From positions 24,906,365-24,966,364 of the forward strand of contig NC_092678.1 of the NCBI RefSeq assembly GCF_964355755.1: 60,000 nucleotides of DNA. The letters run 5' to 3'. Source of the DNA: Antedon mediterranea. Taxonomy: Eukaryota; Echinodermata; Crinoidea; Comatulida; Antedonidae. A model generated the notes under the pieces. It was not told the DNA's origin. It saw only the letters and a program-made list of their open reading frames with translations, and did not search any database. Below are positions 1-21,000 of this stretch, piece by piece; the first letter of the stretch is position 1, and the number at the start of each line of letters is the position of its first letter. The translations under genes were made by a program, and so were the position numbers.

Positions 1-1520
1 AGTAAAGTATTCACAGTGTGATTATTGATAAGGTCCAACACTGGTTTTTCAATGAATGAAGTGCACCAAACCAAACAACAAAAACACACTCAAAAACTAA
101 AATATAAATGCAACAATAAAACAAGCTTCACATATTTCCTTTGAATATAAAATGTATTTTCAAACAAACATTTTTACGTAAGCTATAAAGTACAGATTTA
201 GGTGTAATAAGGAGCCCCACCCATAATTAAAAGTACAACTCATTCATTTGTTGATACACCACAAGCCACCATTTTGTTTAGAAATAATCAGCAGTTCAAA
301 ATGGCGGCCTCCATGACCACTGGATCAAGACGCAAATGAAAAGCGAGTTTAACTCTCTAAATGACCATATAGTTCATTCAAATCATCAATCACCCTTGCA
401 AACTATCATAATAAACTGTATTATTGTGAAAATAATGACAATGAATTTTGACAGGTGTAGAATATATGCCGTACAAAAACAATCACCGCGCCACCACCGC
501 CGATCGCCGTCCGTCGCTTCCGGGAATATATAACACAATTCAGATTAAATTTACACCAATTCATATACGTTATCATTAGGTAAACTAAAGCTCGATGTAT
601 AGCCAAAATCCTACTCTAATGGCTGGTGTTATTCAAGTCCCTGTATTTCATTTCTAACTACTCACCATAAACTACTTTAGCACTAATCGACCAGGAAACA
701 AACACCCCGTTACACTCAAAACAGTTGCCCTTCTTTCCCCCGATGTTGGAAAATTACCGTTGATGACAATATGGCCACACCTCAATAAGCCCTGGAGGGG
801 ACTCTGCATTGAGCAATACAGATACCCCTGAATGAATGACATCATCACCGAGAATGCTGGGAATCAATGTAAGTAGTCGTCCATGATTGGTTAAAACTCC
901 GTTTGAACATTCCATTTATAACACGGGGGTATTTATTATTTTGTTGAAACGGCTTATAAAATGAATTTTGTACTGTATATTATTATTCGAAATTATTTAG
1001 ATCTAACATTTCATTTACTAACATTTTTTCTCGATTAAATCAATTAGCAAATAATGTTTTAACTTTGTTTTAACATACAAAAGTACACGCGGAACGAACC
1101 ATTACATAAACCATAGGTATACCTCTCTTGGTCAGAACAATTACGTTAAAAATCATTAATTTATAGACTTACCCTAAAAATATTGCACTTGTATTTGGAA
1201 ATAAATAAATCCCTGATATGGGGTTATACAGAATACTATTCACAAGTAATGCCGATTGGTTTCTGTGTCATTTGAGTTGTCGCTAAGTTTTATATGTTGA
1301 GGAGTGTGTTCTTAAAATAACCTCGCGATTTTATTGGTCAATCAGAGTTCTATTCAATTCTACCCCCGCAACTTCCGTGCAAAGTCAAAACAATAAATAA
1401 TAATGACAAACAAATACCCATTTATTATTAATCACAAAGTGACGTATTTTTATAAACTTCATTCCGGGCATACAATTACATTAAAATTATTTTACACAAT
1501 ATCCAAAAATTACCTTAAAT

Positions 1521-1640
1521 CCCACAATAGCGACGCAACGTAGATGATTTGACACACCCGATGGATTATTCGAACAGTGGCTTGTTATTGGTTAACTCGA
1601 TTGCGTTGCGCGTACGTCCTTGCGTTGCGTCTCTAGTGGG
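1521..1640. mobile_element. Small MITE with GACGCAACG inverted ends
   Basis: The left end reads CCCACAATAGCGACGCAACG and the right end is the near inverse, CGTTGCGTCTCTAGTGGG. The interior has no ORF. A fragment of the same end (CACTAGGACGCAACGCAAGG) recurs at 55298-55322, so this is a dispersed family. Confidence 0.6.
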
Positions 1641-2929
1641 AACCACGCGTTAGCGCGCAATGCAAGAATTGACCAATCGGCGACACGATTGATAATTTCA
1701 TCCAAACTGGAAATTATGTTTTCAGAACTTCAAAGAAAACTTTTTGAAAAGAAAATGTAATTACGTCAAGCTGCAAGAGATACACTGATTATTCCCACCA
1801 CCAATATGTTGAATTGTAGCCTAGCCATACAGTTGAATTATACCATTTTTAAAGTAAAAAAAAAAACAAAAACCAAGAGGCAGATTGATGTCAAATATTG
1901 CATACCCCCAGTCCACTCTCATTGATATCAACTTTTACATTCTCAACAACTAACGGTGACTCAATATCCGCTATGAAGCAGGTCAAATCACAAGTTCGTT
2001 AACAATTATTTTGTCGAAAAATACAAACTAAAATCAAGATAAAACTAAACTAATACATTTAATAAGTAATGACAAAAAAACTAAACCAACCAACCGTGGG
2101 ACACCGAATAAACAAGTTTCTTTAGAATGTTTTTGAAAGAAGAGTAAACTGACAGAAAAAAAAACTTTATGCAAAAATGGCGAAGAGAAGACGAAATGAA
2201 AGTTCTGACTAAAAAAAAAGAAAGAATAAATTTACCGTTTAGTCTGCTTACACTTGGATCCACACGCTCCCATAAGACTATTCTAAAACAACGGAGTCTG
2301 GATAATCAATTAGTTAAATTAGTAATAACCGATTATCGATATTTAGATGCTAAAACTTTGTCTCCTGCTGTTAAGTACAGACTTATGTAGCCAACGAATG
2401 AAATCTAAAAATAACAACCATTTCAAGCATTCTGATTGGTCGAAACGGACACGGGATCTGGGTTGTCATTGATATAATTAGTCAAATATCCGTCTCTTCA
2501 TGGAGAGAGTTCAAAACATCAAACTTTTCTATTTCAGTACCTCTTGTGTACACCATAATCATCATGTTTGTCTTGTTTATTTGTTTTTATAGATACATTT
2601 TTGTAAAAATACAAAATAATGTTCTCTATTGTAGGCCTAGTTGATTGTCCCGGATTCGCGGATTGTTGATATTTTAATCATATGTATGTTGGCTGCAACA
2701 GCAGTTACATTTTTATCAAATATTTCCCTCTTTTTACCACATATTTTGTTTAAAACGATGTCCTTAATGTCATAATAATCAATAATTTTGTATCATTTGA
2801 TACGCGGATTGTATGTACAGCAGTCCTGTTTTACCCCATATTTTGTTTAAAGCGATGTCATAATAATTAAACATTTTATAGCATTTGAGGAAATGTTCAA
2901 CATAGTCTAACGAAATGTGGCTTACACGT

Positions 2930-3050
2930 AACGCAAAAAATAAAAAATGTAACGCAAATACGTGTGTGTAACGTAAAAACGATAAATGTAACGCAAACAC
3001 GTACGATTAACGCAAAAACGTACGCTTAACGCAAAAACGTATGCACAGTG
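2930..3050. repeat. Degenerate tandem array, ACGCAAAAACGTA-type units
   Basis: Seven or eight irregular units built on TAACGCAAAAACGTA, with CG-containing ends in an AT-rich background. No coding sense. Confidence 0.6.
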
Positions 3051-3462
3051 ACAGGATAAATGAAAAAACTAAATGATATCAATGTAAATAACATACACAG
3101 AACATTTTTCTTAATTCTTTATAATTTTCATTTTACTGTCATCTTAAACATTCAATAAATTTAACACATTCAGAAATCTAACATTAATCTGTCTGAATTC
3201 ATTGCAAATGAGATATTATTTTTAAATCTGTTTACACACAGCAACCATGAACTTTGTGAGCTATTTAAGTATTAATATAAATATGTATCTTCAGGTATTG
3301 ACTATGTATTTTTAAATGCTAATTTGTTTTCTTTCTTTTTCAATGTCTTTGTACAAGATTAATAACATTAATGTTGTATCTTGTCTCCTTCCAGCCTATT
3401 GTATAGTGTATCCAACACCAAACATTGCTAAGTCATCAGTCCCACATGCCACATGTATGTTA

Positions 3463-10018
<6,556 letters not shown>

Positions 10019-12064
10019 TTTGTTGGGTACAAAAATATATACCATATTGGTAACTTAAACAGGGCCGCCTTTATGGAGCGCCGAAAATACCTTCAGTGTG
10101 CCACATTTTCGTGATACATTTGGTCACCATTAACCAGCACCACAACAATAAAACATTAATTGTATTGTCCCTTTTATTTGACTAATTCCACAGAAATTAA
10201 AAAAAAAACATTTCGAAAAGAATTGGGTCATTTTGAAGTATCAAAATAGTTATTAACTTTCACCAAAAATTAGTCGAGAAAAAAAACCATCTAACTGAAA
10301 TATAGACATTTTTTTGTTCAAAAAATAACTGACTTCCAGTCAAAACATATCTCATAATGTAACGCGCTTGTTTGGCTACTCTGTATACATAATCATAAAC
10401 TTTCTCGCGATCTGTGTGAGAACACCTTCTCAACCGTGACGAGTTGTAAATAATCTTAATTAGCAGCATGCATACTCGTGGTTTGAAATCTTTGTTTACT
10501 TTCGCGCATGATGATTTTTCAGACGAAATGTAATCAAATTAATTTACGTACCTTTTAATTACGTAAACTTGTTGTTTTTGGCTCGAAATTTCGATTTAAA
10601 GTGAATAACTTTAATATTACTTTGATATGGCCAATTTAAATTTAGAATATTTTGACATTCATTTCTTGTGTTTCAAGGGATAATACATCTATTGACAACA
10701 GTGATTCCAACTACGACTTTCGTATTCTTCGACTTCTGCATGGTTTTTTGGCCTTAGGACCTCAAGTAAAAATACATTTTAAAATACACTATTTGATTTA
10801 TAAGATTTAGAGAAAAACTATAACAAAAACACATAAAACTACAAATACATTTTTAACATTTTCCTTTAATTTTAATTCACTTAAATGTAATATATCCCAA
10901 GTTATAAACTTGTTAAACAATCAACTTTATTAATTTCTGATCTTATTCTCACGTTGAAATATTAAATATTAACAGGAACTACGTAACAGGCAATCCATCT
11001 CGAAACACGCATCTAAAAATAATCAGTTTTAAACTACTGCTGTCGTTACTAAGTAGTAGTGTAAGCAACAATAGGTGAAGCTATTGCAGTCGACTGTTTT
11101 TATGTCTACAATGGGGCAAACATTTAGCCCTTAATTTATCTAGATGAACCAACATGCTATAGTGTGTTGCCTCATCATTTATGTTATAGTAGTAATAGGC
11201 CATATTGTCAAAAACTTATACAACAATGTATAAGCAATGTTTATAAGGGATATTTTTTAAAAGGTATATATTATACACACTGTTGTTACTAATCTTACAA
11301 TACAACAGGTCAAAGGTCAAACTTACTTGAGATGTCTTTTTGATAGATATTAACAATGAAAGTTTTACAAACATATACACAATGATAACAAATAAACTAC
11401 ATTTTTTTTTCCAAAATGATTATTAATTCTACATACAATGAAACAGAATGCGTGTATCTTTTTAAAAAACTTAAACGCAATACATAAAAGAGTTTCATTG
11501 TCAAAAAAAAAAAACAGAAATGAACAATACATATATTTGATACTAGTTTTTGTTTTGGAATAATCTTAAAATATTTTTTATTTTGTGAATATTGTTTGAA
11601 TACATTTAAATCATTAGAAGACTTTAAATATTATATATAGATTTCATTACATTAAGAACTGACTTAATTGTGTACATTAAGCACTGACTATTAAACATGT
11701 ACTTATTGTGTATATTAAGCACTGACTTAATTGTATAAGGTTGGGTTTTTTTTTATATTTACACAGAGCAATTTATTTTCAACTACAAATCTGGTTAGTA
11801 TTGAGTCTTCAGGCTCAATGATAAGCCCATACAATCTCTCTGACCAAAAAAAAAAAAAACAAGAAAAGCCAATCCATTGGTGATAAGAGCATCTTTGTGG
11901 GGTACAGGTATCTTTTATTTCATTAGAAGCACCAACACAATTAGAACATATTGTTATTAGGTTACCTAACAACATGCATGTGTTCTTGTAACCAATTCTT
12001 CTTTTGGTTTCGTACACAAACTTTCCTCACGGCAAATAATTTAAACTACCTAGCTTCTTGGAAA
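10019..12064. other. PMPCB upstream region and probable HUWE1 3' UTR
   Basis: No ORF here resembles a known protein. The high end should be the HUWE1 3' UTR. A minus-strand AATAAA at 11772-11777, about 290 nt after the stop, and others near 11577 are candidate polyadenylation signals. A three-unit imperfect repeat of ATTAAGCACTGACTTAATTG lies at 11640-11740. The low end, next to the PMPCB ATG at 10018, is the likely PMPCB promoter, without a clear TATA box. Confidence 0.45.
11772..11777 (-). terminator. Candidate polyadenylation signal of HUWE1
   Basis: Minus-strand AATAAA about 290 nt 3' of the HUWE1 stop. The region is AT-rich, so chance hexamers are expected. Confidence 0.3.
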
Positions 12065-15000
12065 TTAAGCCAAACCAAAGCCTTCTGTACATTCATTGGT
12101 TGCTAGTAACAACATGCTCCTTAGCTTGTCGTAAGTTTCGTATGCTGGTAGGTCTAGCTGGTTGAAACTATAAAAGACAAATAATTATGGTATAAATCTA
12201 CTCACAATGAAATACAAAAATATTTTAAGTCTACGCTTTAGACTACCATCATCTTACAACCAAATTCAATTTTGGTATGTGTAAATTTACCATATAAGCA
12301 TTTCTAATGCTTGCAAAAAACCGAAAATTTGTCTAGGTGGTGGTGTTTTTTTGATTTCCACAAATAATACATAATATATTTCTTTATAAACAATTATTTA
12401 AGTATGGTGGTCAAAATAAGTCTTTAAGCAGAGACCACCATTTAAAAAATAGAAAAACATTAGGCCTACATTGAGGCTACAGTACAATAACTAATTAGAT
12501 AAATAAATAAATGGTAGAGTGGTATAAATACACAAAGCCATAGTAACAAACAACATCATACCAAGTGTGAGCTACTGGTAGTCGATTGGTTGATCTATCG
12601 TCTCGATGTATCTGGAATTTTTGAGGTCCGTTCATTCCTTCTAAGGTAGCAAATCCTTGTAAGGGTACTTTGGAAGTTCCGGTCACAAACTGCAAAAACT
12701 TGGCACGATCTGCTTGATCAAACGAACGCAATGCACGCCAGAACCATTGAGTCTGAAAGTGAAATGGAGACAAATTTCCTGATTTACACTATGCAGCAAC
12801 TAGTCAAATCAAATCAATCTCTTTATTCATCCCATCAAAACATACATAAAAAAACCAAATTTGGATAAAAGGGACCCTTCAAGAAACCCAAGGGGCTTGC
12901 GATAGGAGGCCCACAAAAAACTAAGATTATTAAGATAATAATAAATTTAAAAAAAATAAAAAAGCCGGTATAGACAAAATAGATCATGATAGAATCAACA
13001 TGGGATGCGCATTGTTAAGGAATACCGTTACCAGGACAACCAGATTCCAGGTCAGGTGACCGAGATGTAATGGGAAAGTCACATGATTCAACTAATGTCT
13101 TATTTCCTACCTGTAATGAGTTAGCTTGGTATTTATGATACTCAGTATTAGACTTGAGGTCATCGATGTCAATAGTTGGTAATCCAGACACCAACAACTC
13201 TAATTCTTGTTCATTAAAGATGCCAATCAATTTCTTCGGGATGATATCGTAGAATCCTTCAAGAAAGCTGTCGATCTGTTTGCGAATCGCACCTGTCATT
13301 CTCATCTGACAAACTAGGTGTACGTACTCGTGTTTGTTTTCCGCAGTGACGACAATGTTGCGACCGTTCGGTTTCAGGTCTCTTACTTCCGTCACACCAA
13401 ACTCTTGCACCTGTCGAAAAAATAAGATAGTTTAAAACCACAGCCATAGTAATATTTTATTGGGGACATAATAATAAACATTTGCCAGGCTATAAAAAAG
13501 GTTTAAGACCAAAACTATATACTTATGCCTCAGGATATATAACATTATCTCAAAGCCTTATTCTACATCACCATTTTAAGCTCTGTTTAAACCTATCAAA
13601 CTTTATGTGACAACAAAATGTGTTGTGCCCATATATGGACATGATGATGTCATATCACTACCATATTTTGGCACATCACTACTATATTTGGGCACAGTTT
13701 TTTGTCACATAAACTTTGATAGTGTAGACAGCTCTTAATAGACTCACCTCAGCACTGAAGGTTAGCTCATAACCCAGGTCAGCGACACTGTGTTCTAATA
13801 AGAACACCAATCCTTGATAAAAACTGTAATCTTCACTTTCCATGTCTGTGTACCTAAGTATATGTAAACAAAATAAAGAATTAAAAAAGAAATAAATGTG
13901 CCCAATTATGGTAGTGATATGCCCAAGTATGGTAGTGATATATCATCATGTCCATATATGGGCATATTTTTTGTCAGTTTGATAGACAGAGCTTTAAAAA
14001 AAGTTTTAGTTGAAAATAAAAGTTCTAAGCAAATAGACACTGAATGGTTTATAGTATTTTATTAGCATTGCTGTTGTTACCCTATTCATAGTTCTGTAGT
14101 AAAATTTACTATTAGAACAGAAGGATCAAATAGGGTGTTACTATTGCATGCCTACACGTACAGTGATCCTATTGGCCAAGGAGGACTGAAAATCAAGCAT
14201 GCTACCATGGAGACAATGTCATCAAGTTCTGATTGATTGACCAATCAGGCTGCCAGAAAAATCATTGCCACGGAGACAATTTCATCAAGTTCCGATTGGT
14301 CAATCAATCGGAACTTGTTTAGATACTAAAATAGAAAATAATCTTACGTGACATTCTTGCCAAGAATGTGTTTGTAAAAGGATCTTGAGAAATAACAATC
14401 CAACAGCTTGTTGTCGTAGATTGCCTTGGCAATGATGCGGCCAACAAACTTGAAGTAACTCAAATGATTTGAATTAAAATGTGAAGATGGGTTTGGAATG
14501 TATGTAACACGATCTCCTGGTGAGGTCCGGAACAACGCGTAATTTGGATTGAAAATCTCCCTAGAAAAAACAAAAAATGACACAATTAGACAAGAGAACA
14601 AATATATTGTATAGAATGATCTGTTAAGCCCCGACTACACTACCAAACTAGTTTAACAAAAAAAGTGTGATGTGGCCAAATATGGTAGTGGTATGTATAT
14701 AATACTTGATTCATATCAACTTATATTCAGAGCTACCTGGAGATTGAAGAGACTTCATTGTTGTCATACCTTGATATAATAGGGTACCAAGGTAACTCTT
14801 GTATCTTTATGTTTGAATGTTGTCTATATTGTTTTTGAGGGCCTCTTCAAGTCAGCTGTACTGCTGTAGTACAGCTGTTAGAGCTACTCTTGTAAAACAA
14901 AGTTGAATAAATAAATAAATAATGTTTGATGATGTCATACCTTGATATAATGAGGTACCATTCCCTGAGTAACCCACCAGCATCTTGCCCCTCTTCTCCT

Positions 15001-18000
15001 TCAAACACCACGTAAAATCTGTTCTTCCATTCCTCCGGTGAACGCCTATGCAGCTCTCGATACGAGTCCTCAAAGACATGCTCGCGTTTTACGTGAATTG
15101 CCATGTCCTCCCGTCTCATTCCCAAGTCGATTCGTTCTAGTTCCTGTCGGAAATAGCGCCTCTTGACGTCAAAGTCAAGAATTCTTGTGTGGTTCACGAG
15201 GACGGAGAACGGACCCTCTGACAGATGAGTGGTAGACTGTCGAAGGATTTGATTCAGTATGTCGCGGTGAGTTTCTACAATAAAACAAACACAAAAAATT
15301 CAAATTTCAACAGATATATTAATATAGAGAGGTAAAATATTGTGTTCTTGGGCACTGGCCGTTTTTTAGACTTGGAGATGGAGAGCATGTTTTTAGGCTT
15401 GTGCATTAGTGTTTATTAGAGTTTGGTATAGCGTGTTTATTAGGCTTGGGCATAGCATGTTTTCTAAGCTTGGGCATTTGGCGTTTATTTAGGCTTGGGG
15501 CTTACCTGCAAACTTGAGGAACTTTTGAGTATCTGGGGGCATACTAGGTGTCACGATAGATGTCACAGAAGCTTCTCTTGAGAAAAAGTTTGCCAGAGAT
15601 GTGGACGATCCTGGAGTGTTGATCATCGGAGATGAAGGGTCCGTTTCATTGCCTTCCTTAGCTGTCAGTCCGGACAGAGGGTTCTCGGTTGCTTTCTCCG
15701 CAGCGTGTACCAAAAAGAAGGCTTCCACAGCTGGCTGGAGAACCAGTACAGCATGGTGGTCTGGTGTTTCAGACAAACTAGATAAACAGTCACTTAGTGT
15801 TTCCCAGAGGTTATCTAGAGCTAACTGTTCACTTAAGCGAGGTGTTTTTTCTGACTGTAAACAAAAAACAAAATGTATAGCTGTCTGAATATAAAATTAA
15901 TTAGTTAAAAACGTAGTCAACTCTGAAAAAAATGGAGACACCTTGGGCTGGCCTAATAGCTCTGGTTTTCCAGAAATGATGGGACTGTTTTAACAGTAAA
16001 AATGAATGTGGGACCCTTTTGAATCTGAAGAAAAATCTGTTTTTTGAGTTTCTGTTTTTCAGAAGGTCCAGTATTAAATAAGTCTGCTGTATTTTGAATA
16101 TTGTAAAAAAAAACATATTTTAGATATCAATTAAAAAAACTGTAAAAATTTAATTAATAGAATAATAAGATTATTCAAGAGTGTTTGGCTCTGACCTCTT
16201 GTTCCACCGAGGACTCTGTAGATGTAGACGTCCCTGGTTCAGTTGAGGCAGCTGTAGCTCCTCTAGCAGGTTGGTCAACCTCCATTGGTGACTCGCTAGA
16301 TGTAGCACCTGCAGATGTGCCACTAGTCGCTGCAGTTGATGTTGCCGTTTGATCTGCACTGGATCCGCTACCGGCATCAGCAGCTTCTCTTCCCTGTTAA
16401 GTAATTTTTTACCAGGATTAATCTCTTTCTTTCTAAACTTGTGATGCTTTTGTAGTAAAGTAATGCATTAATTATACATAAAGTTCAATGAACTTACTGT
16501 GACCTCCATCCACTAATATACACTGTATACTTATGTTGAAGGGTGGAAAAATAAACGAAAATATTTCAGATATCGGGTGAGGTTAAATCAAATATGATCA
16601 TAACCAAGTATATCATCATCAATATGAGCACGATTGAGCACTGTGGTATGTGCTATAGAAATCTATATTACTATTATATGAGTGAGAATCTTATAACCAA
16701 TAAAACCCTAAACCTACCGCCTCTACAAGTGACCTGCTGGCCTCGCTTACTAAACCTCTTCTATTCATTAGTTGCATAATTTCATTAGCTTCGGCCTCAA
16801 GAGCGGCAACCGTTGCTGCTAAGTTCGATACTCCAAGTGTACGTTCAGTATCTGAAGAATATTAGGTATTACAAATGTACTTCCCCTAAAACATTAAATC
16901 TGAAACCTCGGACATTTTGTGTGCATGTCAAGTACGTTCTCGTATTCATATCCTTTTTTTTCCCAGAAACCAAATTCAGATTCAATATAAATTTACCGTA
17001 ACGGCCAATTTACACAGACAAGCGGAAATGGTAGGTAAGCCCAAGTCGTAGAATCTGTATCAATGCTGTTCACTCCACATTGTGTGTAAATGGTCATAAG
17101 GAATAACATAGATTCTATATTTATTTATTTACTACCGGTCTGTATAAATTGGACTTAAGAGTGGAGACTTAAGAGTGGAGACTAGCCTAGAATATGTCCA
17201 TTATGCTGTAACCTAATTCATAGTTTTGGCAACGTATTGGTTAACAAAGCCAAAAGGATCAAATTAGGTAGGTTCATATTGCACCCCTACACGAACAGAT
17301 ATCCTACTTTAAAGGCAAATCTGAAAATCTAGGATGCTAAAGCTCTGTCTACACTATGAAACTAACAAAAAAAGTCTGATGTGGCCAAATATGGTAGTGA
17401 TATGCTCAAATATGGTAGTGGTATGCTCAAATATGGTAGTGATATAACATCATGTCCCTATATATGCACTAGTATACAAACTAGTTTCAAAGTGTATTTG
17501 TCAACAACAAATAAACGCCATCAATGCTTAAACTACAACTTACTTCTCTGTGATCTTCCAGATTTTCTTGCGGACTCGCGAAGCTGAATGACAACTTTTA
17601 AGATCCTTAAGAAGCAGTTCTGATGACTCGTCTTGCTGGTGAACAGACTCATACTCGGTAAACGAAGCTCAAACTCCCCTGGTTGTCTTTTTGATGACGT
17701 CGATGGTCCTACAACTACTTTGACATTTCTAGAGTAAAGTTCACTCAAACCAGAGGAAGTGGACGCTACTGGTTCGTCGTTGGCATCACCTTCTGTAGAA
17801 GGTTCTGACTGAAACTTTCGCACTTCTTCAAGTAATTGCGTGATGTCACTAAAAAAAACCAAAATAAACTTAAAACATGCAACAAGTAAAATTTACTTGT
17901 TTTATAACTTAAGCTCTGTATACACTATAACTTAAGCTCTGTCTACACTATCAAACTAGTTTGACAAAAAATGGTGATGTGCTCAAACATAGGGATATGA

Positions 18001-21000
18001 TGTCATCATGTCCATATATGACATGTTTTGTCACATAAAGTTTGATAGACAGAGCTTTAAAAAAAGTTTTAATATAAAATAAAAGTTCTAAGCGAATAGA
18101 CACTGAATGGTTTATAGTATTTTATTAGCATTGCTGTTGTTACCCTATTCATAGTTCTGTAATAAAATTTACTATTAAAACAGAAGGATCAAATAGGGTG
18201 TTACTATTGCATGCCTACACGTACAGTGATCCTATTGGCCAAGGAGGACTGAAAATCAAGCATGCTACCATGGAGACAATGTCATCAAGTTCTGATTGAT
18301 TGACAAATAACGTTTGATATTGTAGACAGATGATTTAATGAGGTTGAGAACCGTAATCATCAATTTGAGAAGCCAATGTACTTACTCGCACAGTATATTG
18401 CCAAGGTGTTTGGCGCCATCAAGCAGAAGTAGAAGAACGACCTGCCGAGTTGCCGAGTGACCAGCTGACAGTCTTTGCAACAGATTGATTGCTGTTATAA
18501 GCCCATCCTCTGAACATCTATGTGATGTCAGTACCTGCAATTGATAACATTAGACATTAATATTATAATTTGAGTAAGGGGTTAGCAGATGACGTTAGTG
18601 GGTGAAAAGATGACGTCCTAATATCAGTGTTATGTGTATCCCATGTAGTTCCATGTAAATATTTTTCATTTCATTTTGATAGTTTAAATTTTTCGATAAA
18701 ATTTTTTTTTACAATAATACACACAATACAACTAGGTGAACAAGCCCATGGTACTCCACATGTTATGGCCGGCCGGAATTGTTCTTTCCGTACTGGCTGG
18801 GACACTTCCATACCACTCTCATAATCCTAACCATTACATTAAACAAAAATTGATATTTTAAAAGGTAGAACACAATTGATAGAACACAAACCTCAACAAC
18901 TAATTTGAGTAACTTTTCTTCGACAACAGGGTCAACACTTTCTTCTTTCTTTTCATCTTTCTTATTTGGCGATTTAGTTGATGAACTTGAACCGGAATCT
19001 TAAAGAAAATATTGATTCAAAATAGAATTACTCTGATACTAGGATATGCCGCAGTGGCTGTATTCACCAATCAAATGCAATCTAGACATACAGTAAATAT
19101 TTAACTTAAGTCAATTTCTAGGCCGGGTAAGTGTGAATGATATGGCGATAGGATCACATTAAAACTCTTGTAAGCAACCATTTTGAACACTGTCACATTA
19201 CAATTCGCATTAAGCTCGGTCTACACTATAAAAAAATGCCCATATATGGACATGATGATGTCATATCACTACCATATTTGGGCATATCACACTTTTTTTT
19301 ATCAAACTAGTTTGATAGTGTAGACAGAACTTTAGATATGTTACCTGGATTATGAGTTATCATGGTTTACTTAAGCTTTGTCTACACTATCAAACTTTAT
19401 GTGACAAAAAAATGTGATGTGCCCATATATGGACACGATGATGTCATATCACTACCATATTTGGGAATATCACTACCATATTTGGCTACATCACACTTTT
19501 TTTTGTCAAAATAGTTTGATAGTGTAGACAGAGCTTTATACATACATGAAAGAACATATTACCTGTGACAGAGGCGGTATCCATTGGTGTTGTTCCACTC
19601 AAAGCAGCAACATGTTGTTGTAACAGACTTCGACGTCCGAAAGATAAGTTGCGTGTACCATGTGGGCGCCGCAGTGAGGGCAATCCGAGCGAACTAATGC
19701 TATCTTTTTTTTCCGGTAATGCTAATGATGCTAAATACAACAAATGAAGGAGCCGATCCGTCAGAGTAGAGCTCCTTTGAACTAATGGATGAACAAGCAT
19801 ACCCATGATAGTTGCTAGGGGCGATTCCTGCGGGGTCGATGAACTTGCACGATCTGTGCTTACACTAGAATTTTTTAATGATGATTTTCCTTTTTTGCCG
19901 ACACTAGAACTATCCAATTTCAAAAGCACATCCCAGAAATCATAATCAACTTTAGATTTAGAAGGAGTTGTTTGTTGATTGCTATCCTGTTTAGGAGTCT
20001 GTGATTCATCAATTGTTTTATCAGATGAACTAGTCTTCGGTTCCTCTTTACATGTTTCGCTCTCCGTGGCTTTCTGCGGTACAAACTGAGAAGGAAAGAC
20101 TTTGGCCAATGACACCATCGCTTCTAACGCGTGCTTAAAAACAACGGGTGCCGCCTGAGGGTGTATGCATATTAAAGACGTTTGACGGTCGCTAGTCTTC
20201 TTGCTAGTTCTCTGGGCTTGAAAGACTCCCGCTCGACAGCCGAGGGCAGCAGACATACTAATTGAAAGCCACGATGTTTGGCTAGGCCTTCCAGAATTGG
20301 ATTCATTTCTAAACAATGGTATAGGTCCTTCTGGACTTGTTTTTAGTTCTCCTGTACGAGTCCTTTCAAGAATGCTAAGCAGGGCTTGCAAGATCCATTC
20401 TCGTGTTGCTACGTGATAACTCAAATTTCGTAAAACCTTGTGCAATCGTGCTGTGTTTAATTTAGGTTCATTTACAAACAGTAAGACAAGCAGACATGCT
20501 AGAGCTTCCTGATCTATTAACTGACGGCCACGGAACTGAGTCACAGCAGTGTTACTGGCTCCTCTTGATTGGATGTTCCTGGCATTTGAGCTGGTCCACG
20601 CCCAAGAGTTGCCTTGACGTGGCACGGCAAGCTGATAATAGTTGACGCCGCCAAGACGACTACTTGTAGCTATTTAAAAAAAAAACCACAAAAATCCATT
20701 AAATTGGTCTGTTATATGATGAAATTCTAAATAGAATCAACAGTTAGAGACCACATTTAATTTAAGCAATTTAAGTAGTGTCCCTTAAGTTACTTAAACC
20801 CACCTGAATTCCGCCCAATAGCTGACAGCATACCCGTTTCCCGTAGTAACCGTTCCTGCATAAGTCTCCTATGTTGTATTTCAATGTTTTGTCTCAAAGA
20901 TCGTGCTTCTGCTGCAATTTCCGGAGGCATAACTGCCAAGACCGAGTCATCGATGTCTGCAAGGATCGTCTGGCGCAACGAAGATGGTAGGTTACGAATA

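Larger units (their letters stand above)
1..3462. other. Intergenic region downstream of PMPCB
   Basis: No supportable gene was found. A GC-rich patch at about 480-530 and a YY1-like ATGGCGGCC at 301 could mark a neighbouring promoter, but the ATG there opens only 12 codons. A 120-bp MITE-like element lies at 1521-1640. A diverged duplication of about 90 bp with the core ATATTTTGTTTAAA occurs at 2736-2765 and 2838-2860. A short array of TAACGCAAAAACGTA-like units lies at about 2930-3050. The rest is AT-rich sequence without recognised content. Confidence 0.5.
12065..15274 (-). other. HUWE1: HUWE1 exons 55-60: HECT catalytic domain and stop
   Basis: Exons: 14941-15274, 14348-14560, 13748-13853, 13111-13410, 12562-12752, 12065-12167. 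The complete HECT domain is present. The N-lobe has [19 protein letters not shown] and [19 protein letters not shown], and the C-lobe has [20 protein letters not shown]. The thioester loop reads [17 protein letters not shown], and its Cys is the catalytic residue. The protein ends EGFGLA, the invariant HUWE1 terminus. The Cys codon is split TG/T across the last intron (12168-12561). No inactivating change was seen. Confidence 0.96.
15506..18998 (-). other. HUWE1: HUWE1 exons 49-54: region before HECT
   Basis: Exons: 18892-18998, 18386-18534, 17544-17848, 16718-16851, 16196-16393, 15506-15854. Conserved parts: [91 protein letters not shown] and [16 protein letters not shown]. Exon 53 is a poorly conserved Ser/Thr/Ala-rich linker. 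Exon 54 ends with TQKFLKFA, which leads directly into the HECT block. Confidence 0.9.

Noticed and set aside
301-342. ATGGCGGCC start on the + strand
   Set aside because: Only 12 codons before TGA and no donor before the stop. At most a YY1-like promoter motif.
2169-2390. 73-codon + strand ORF with a basic N-terminus
   Set aside because: No recognised similarity, splice context or neighbouring exons. Its length is within chance for AT-rich DNA.
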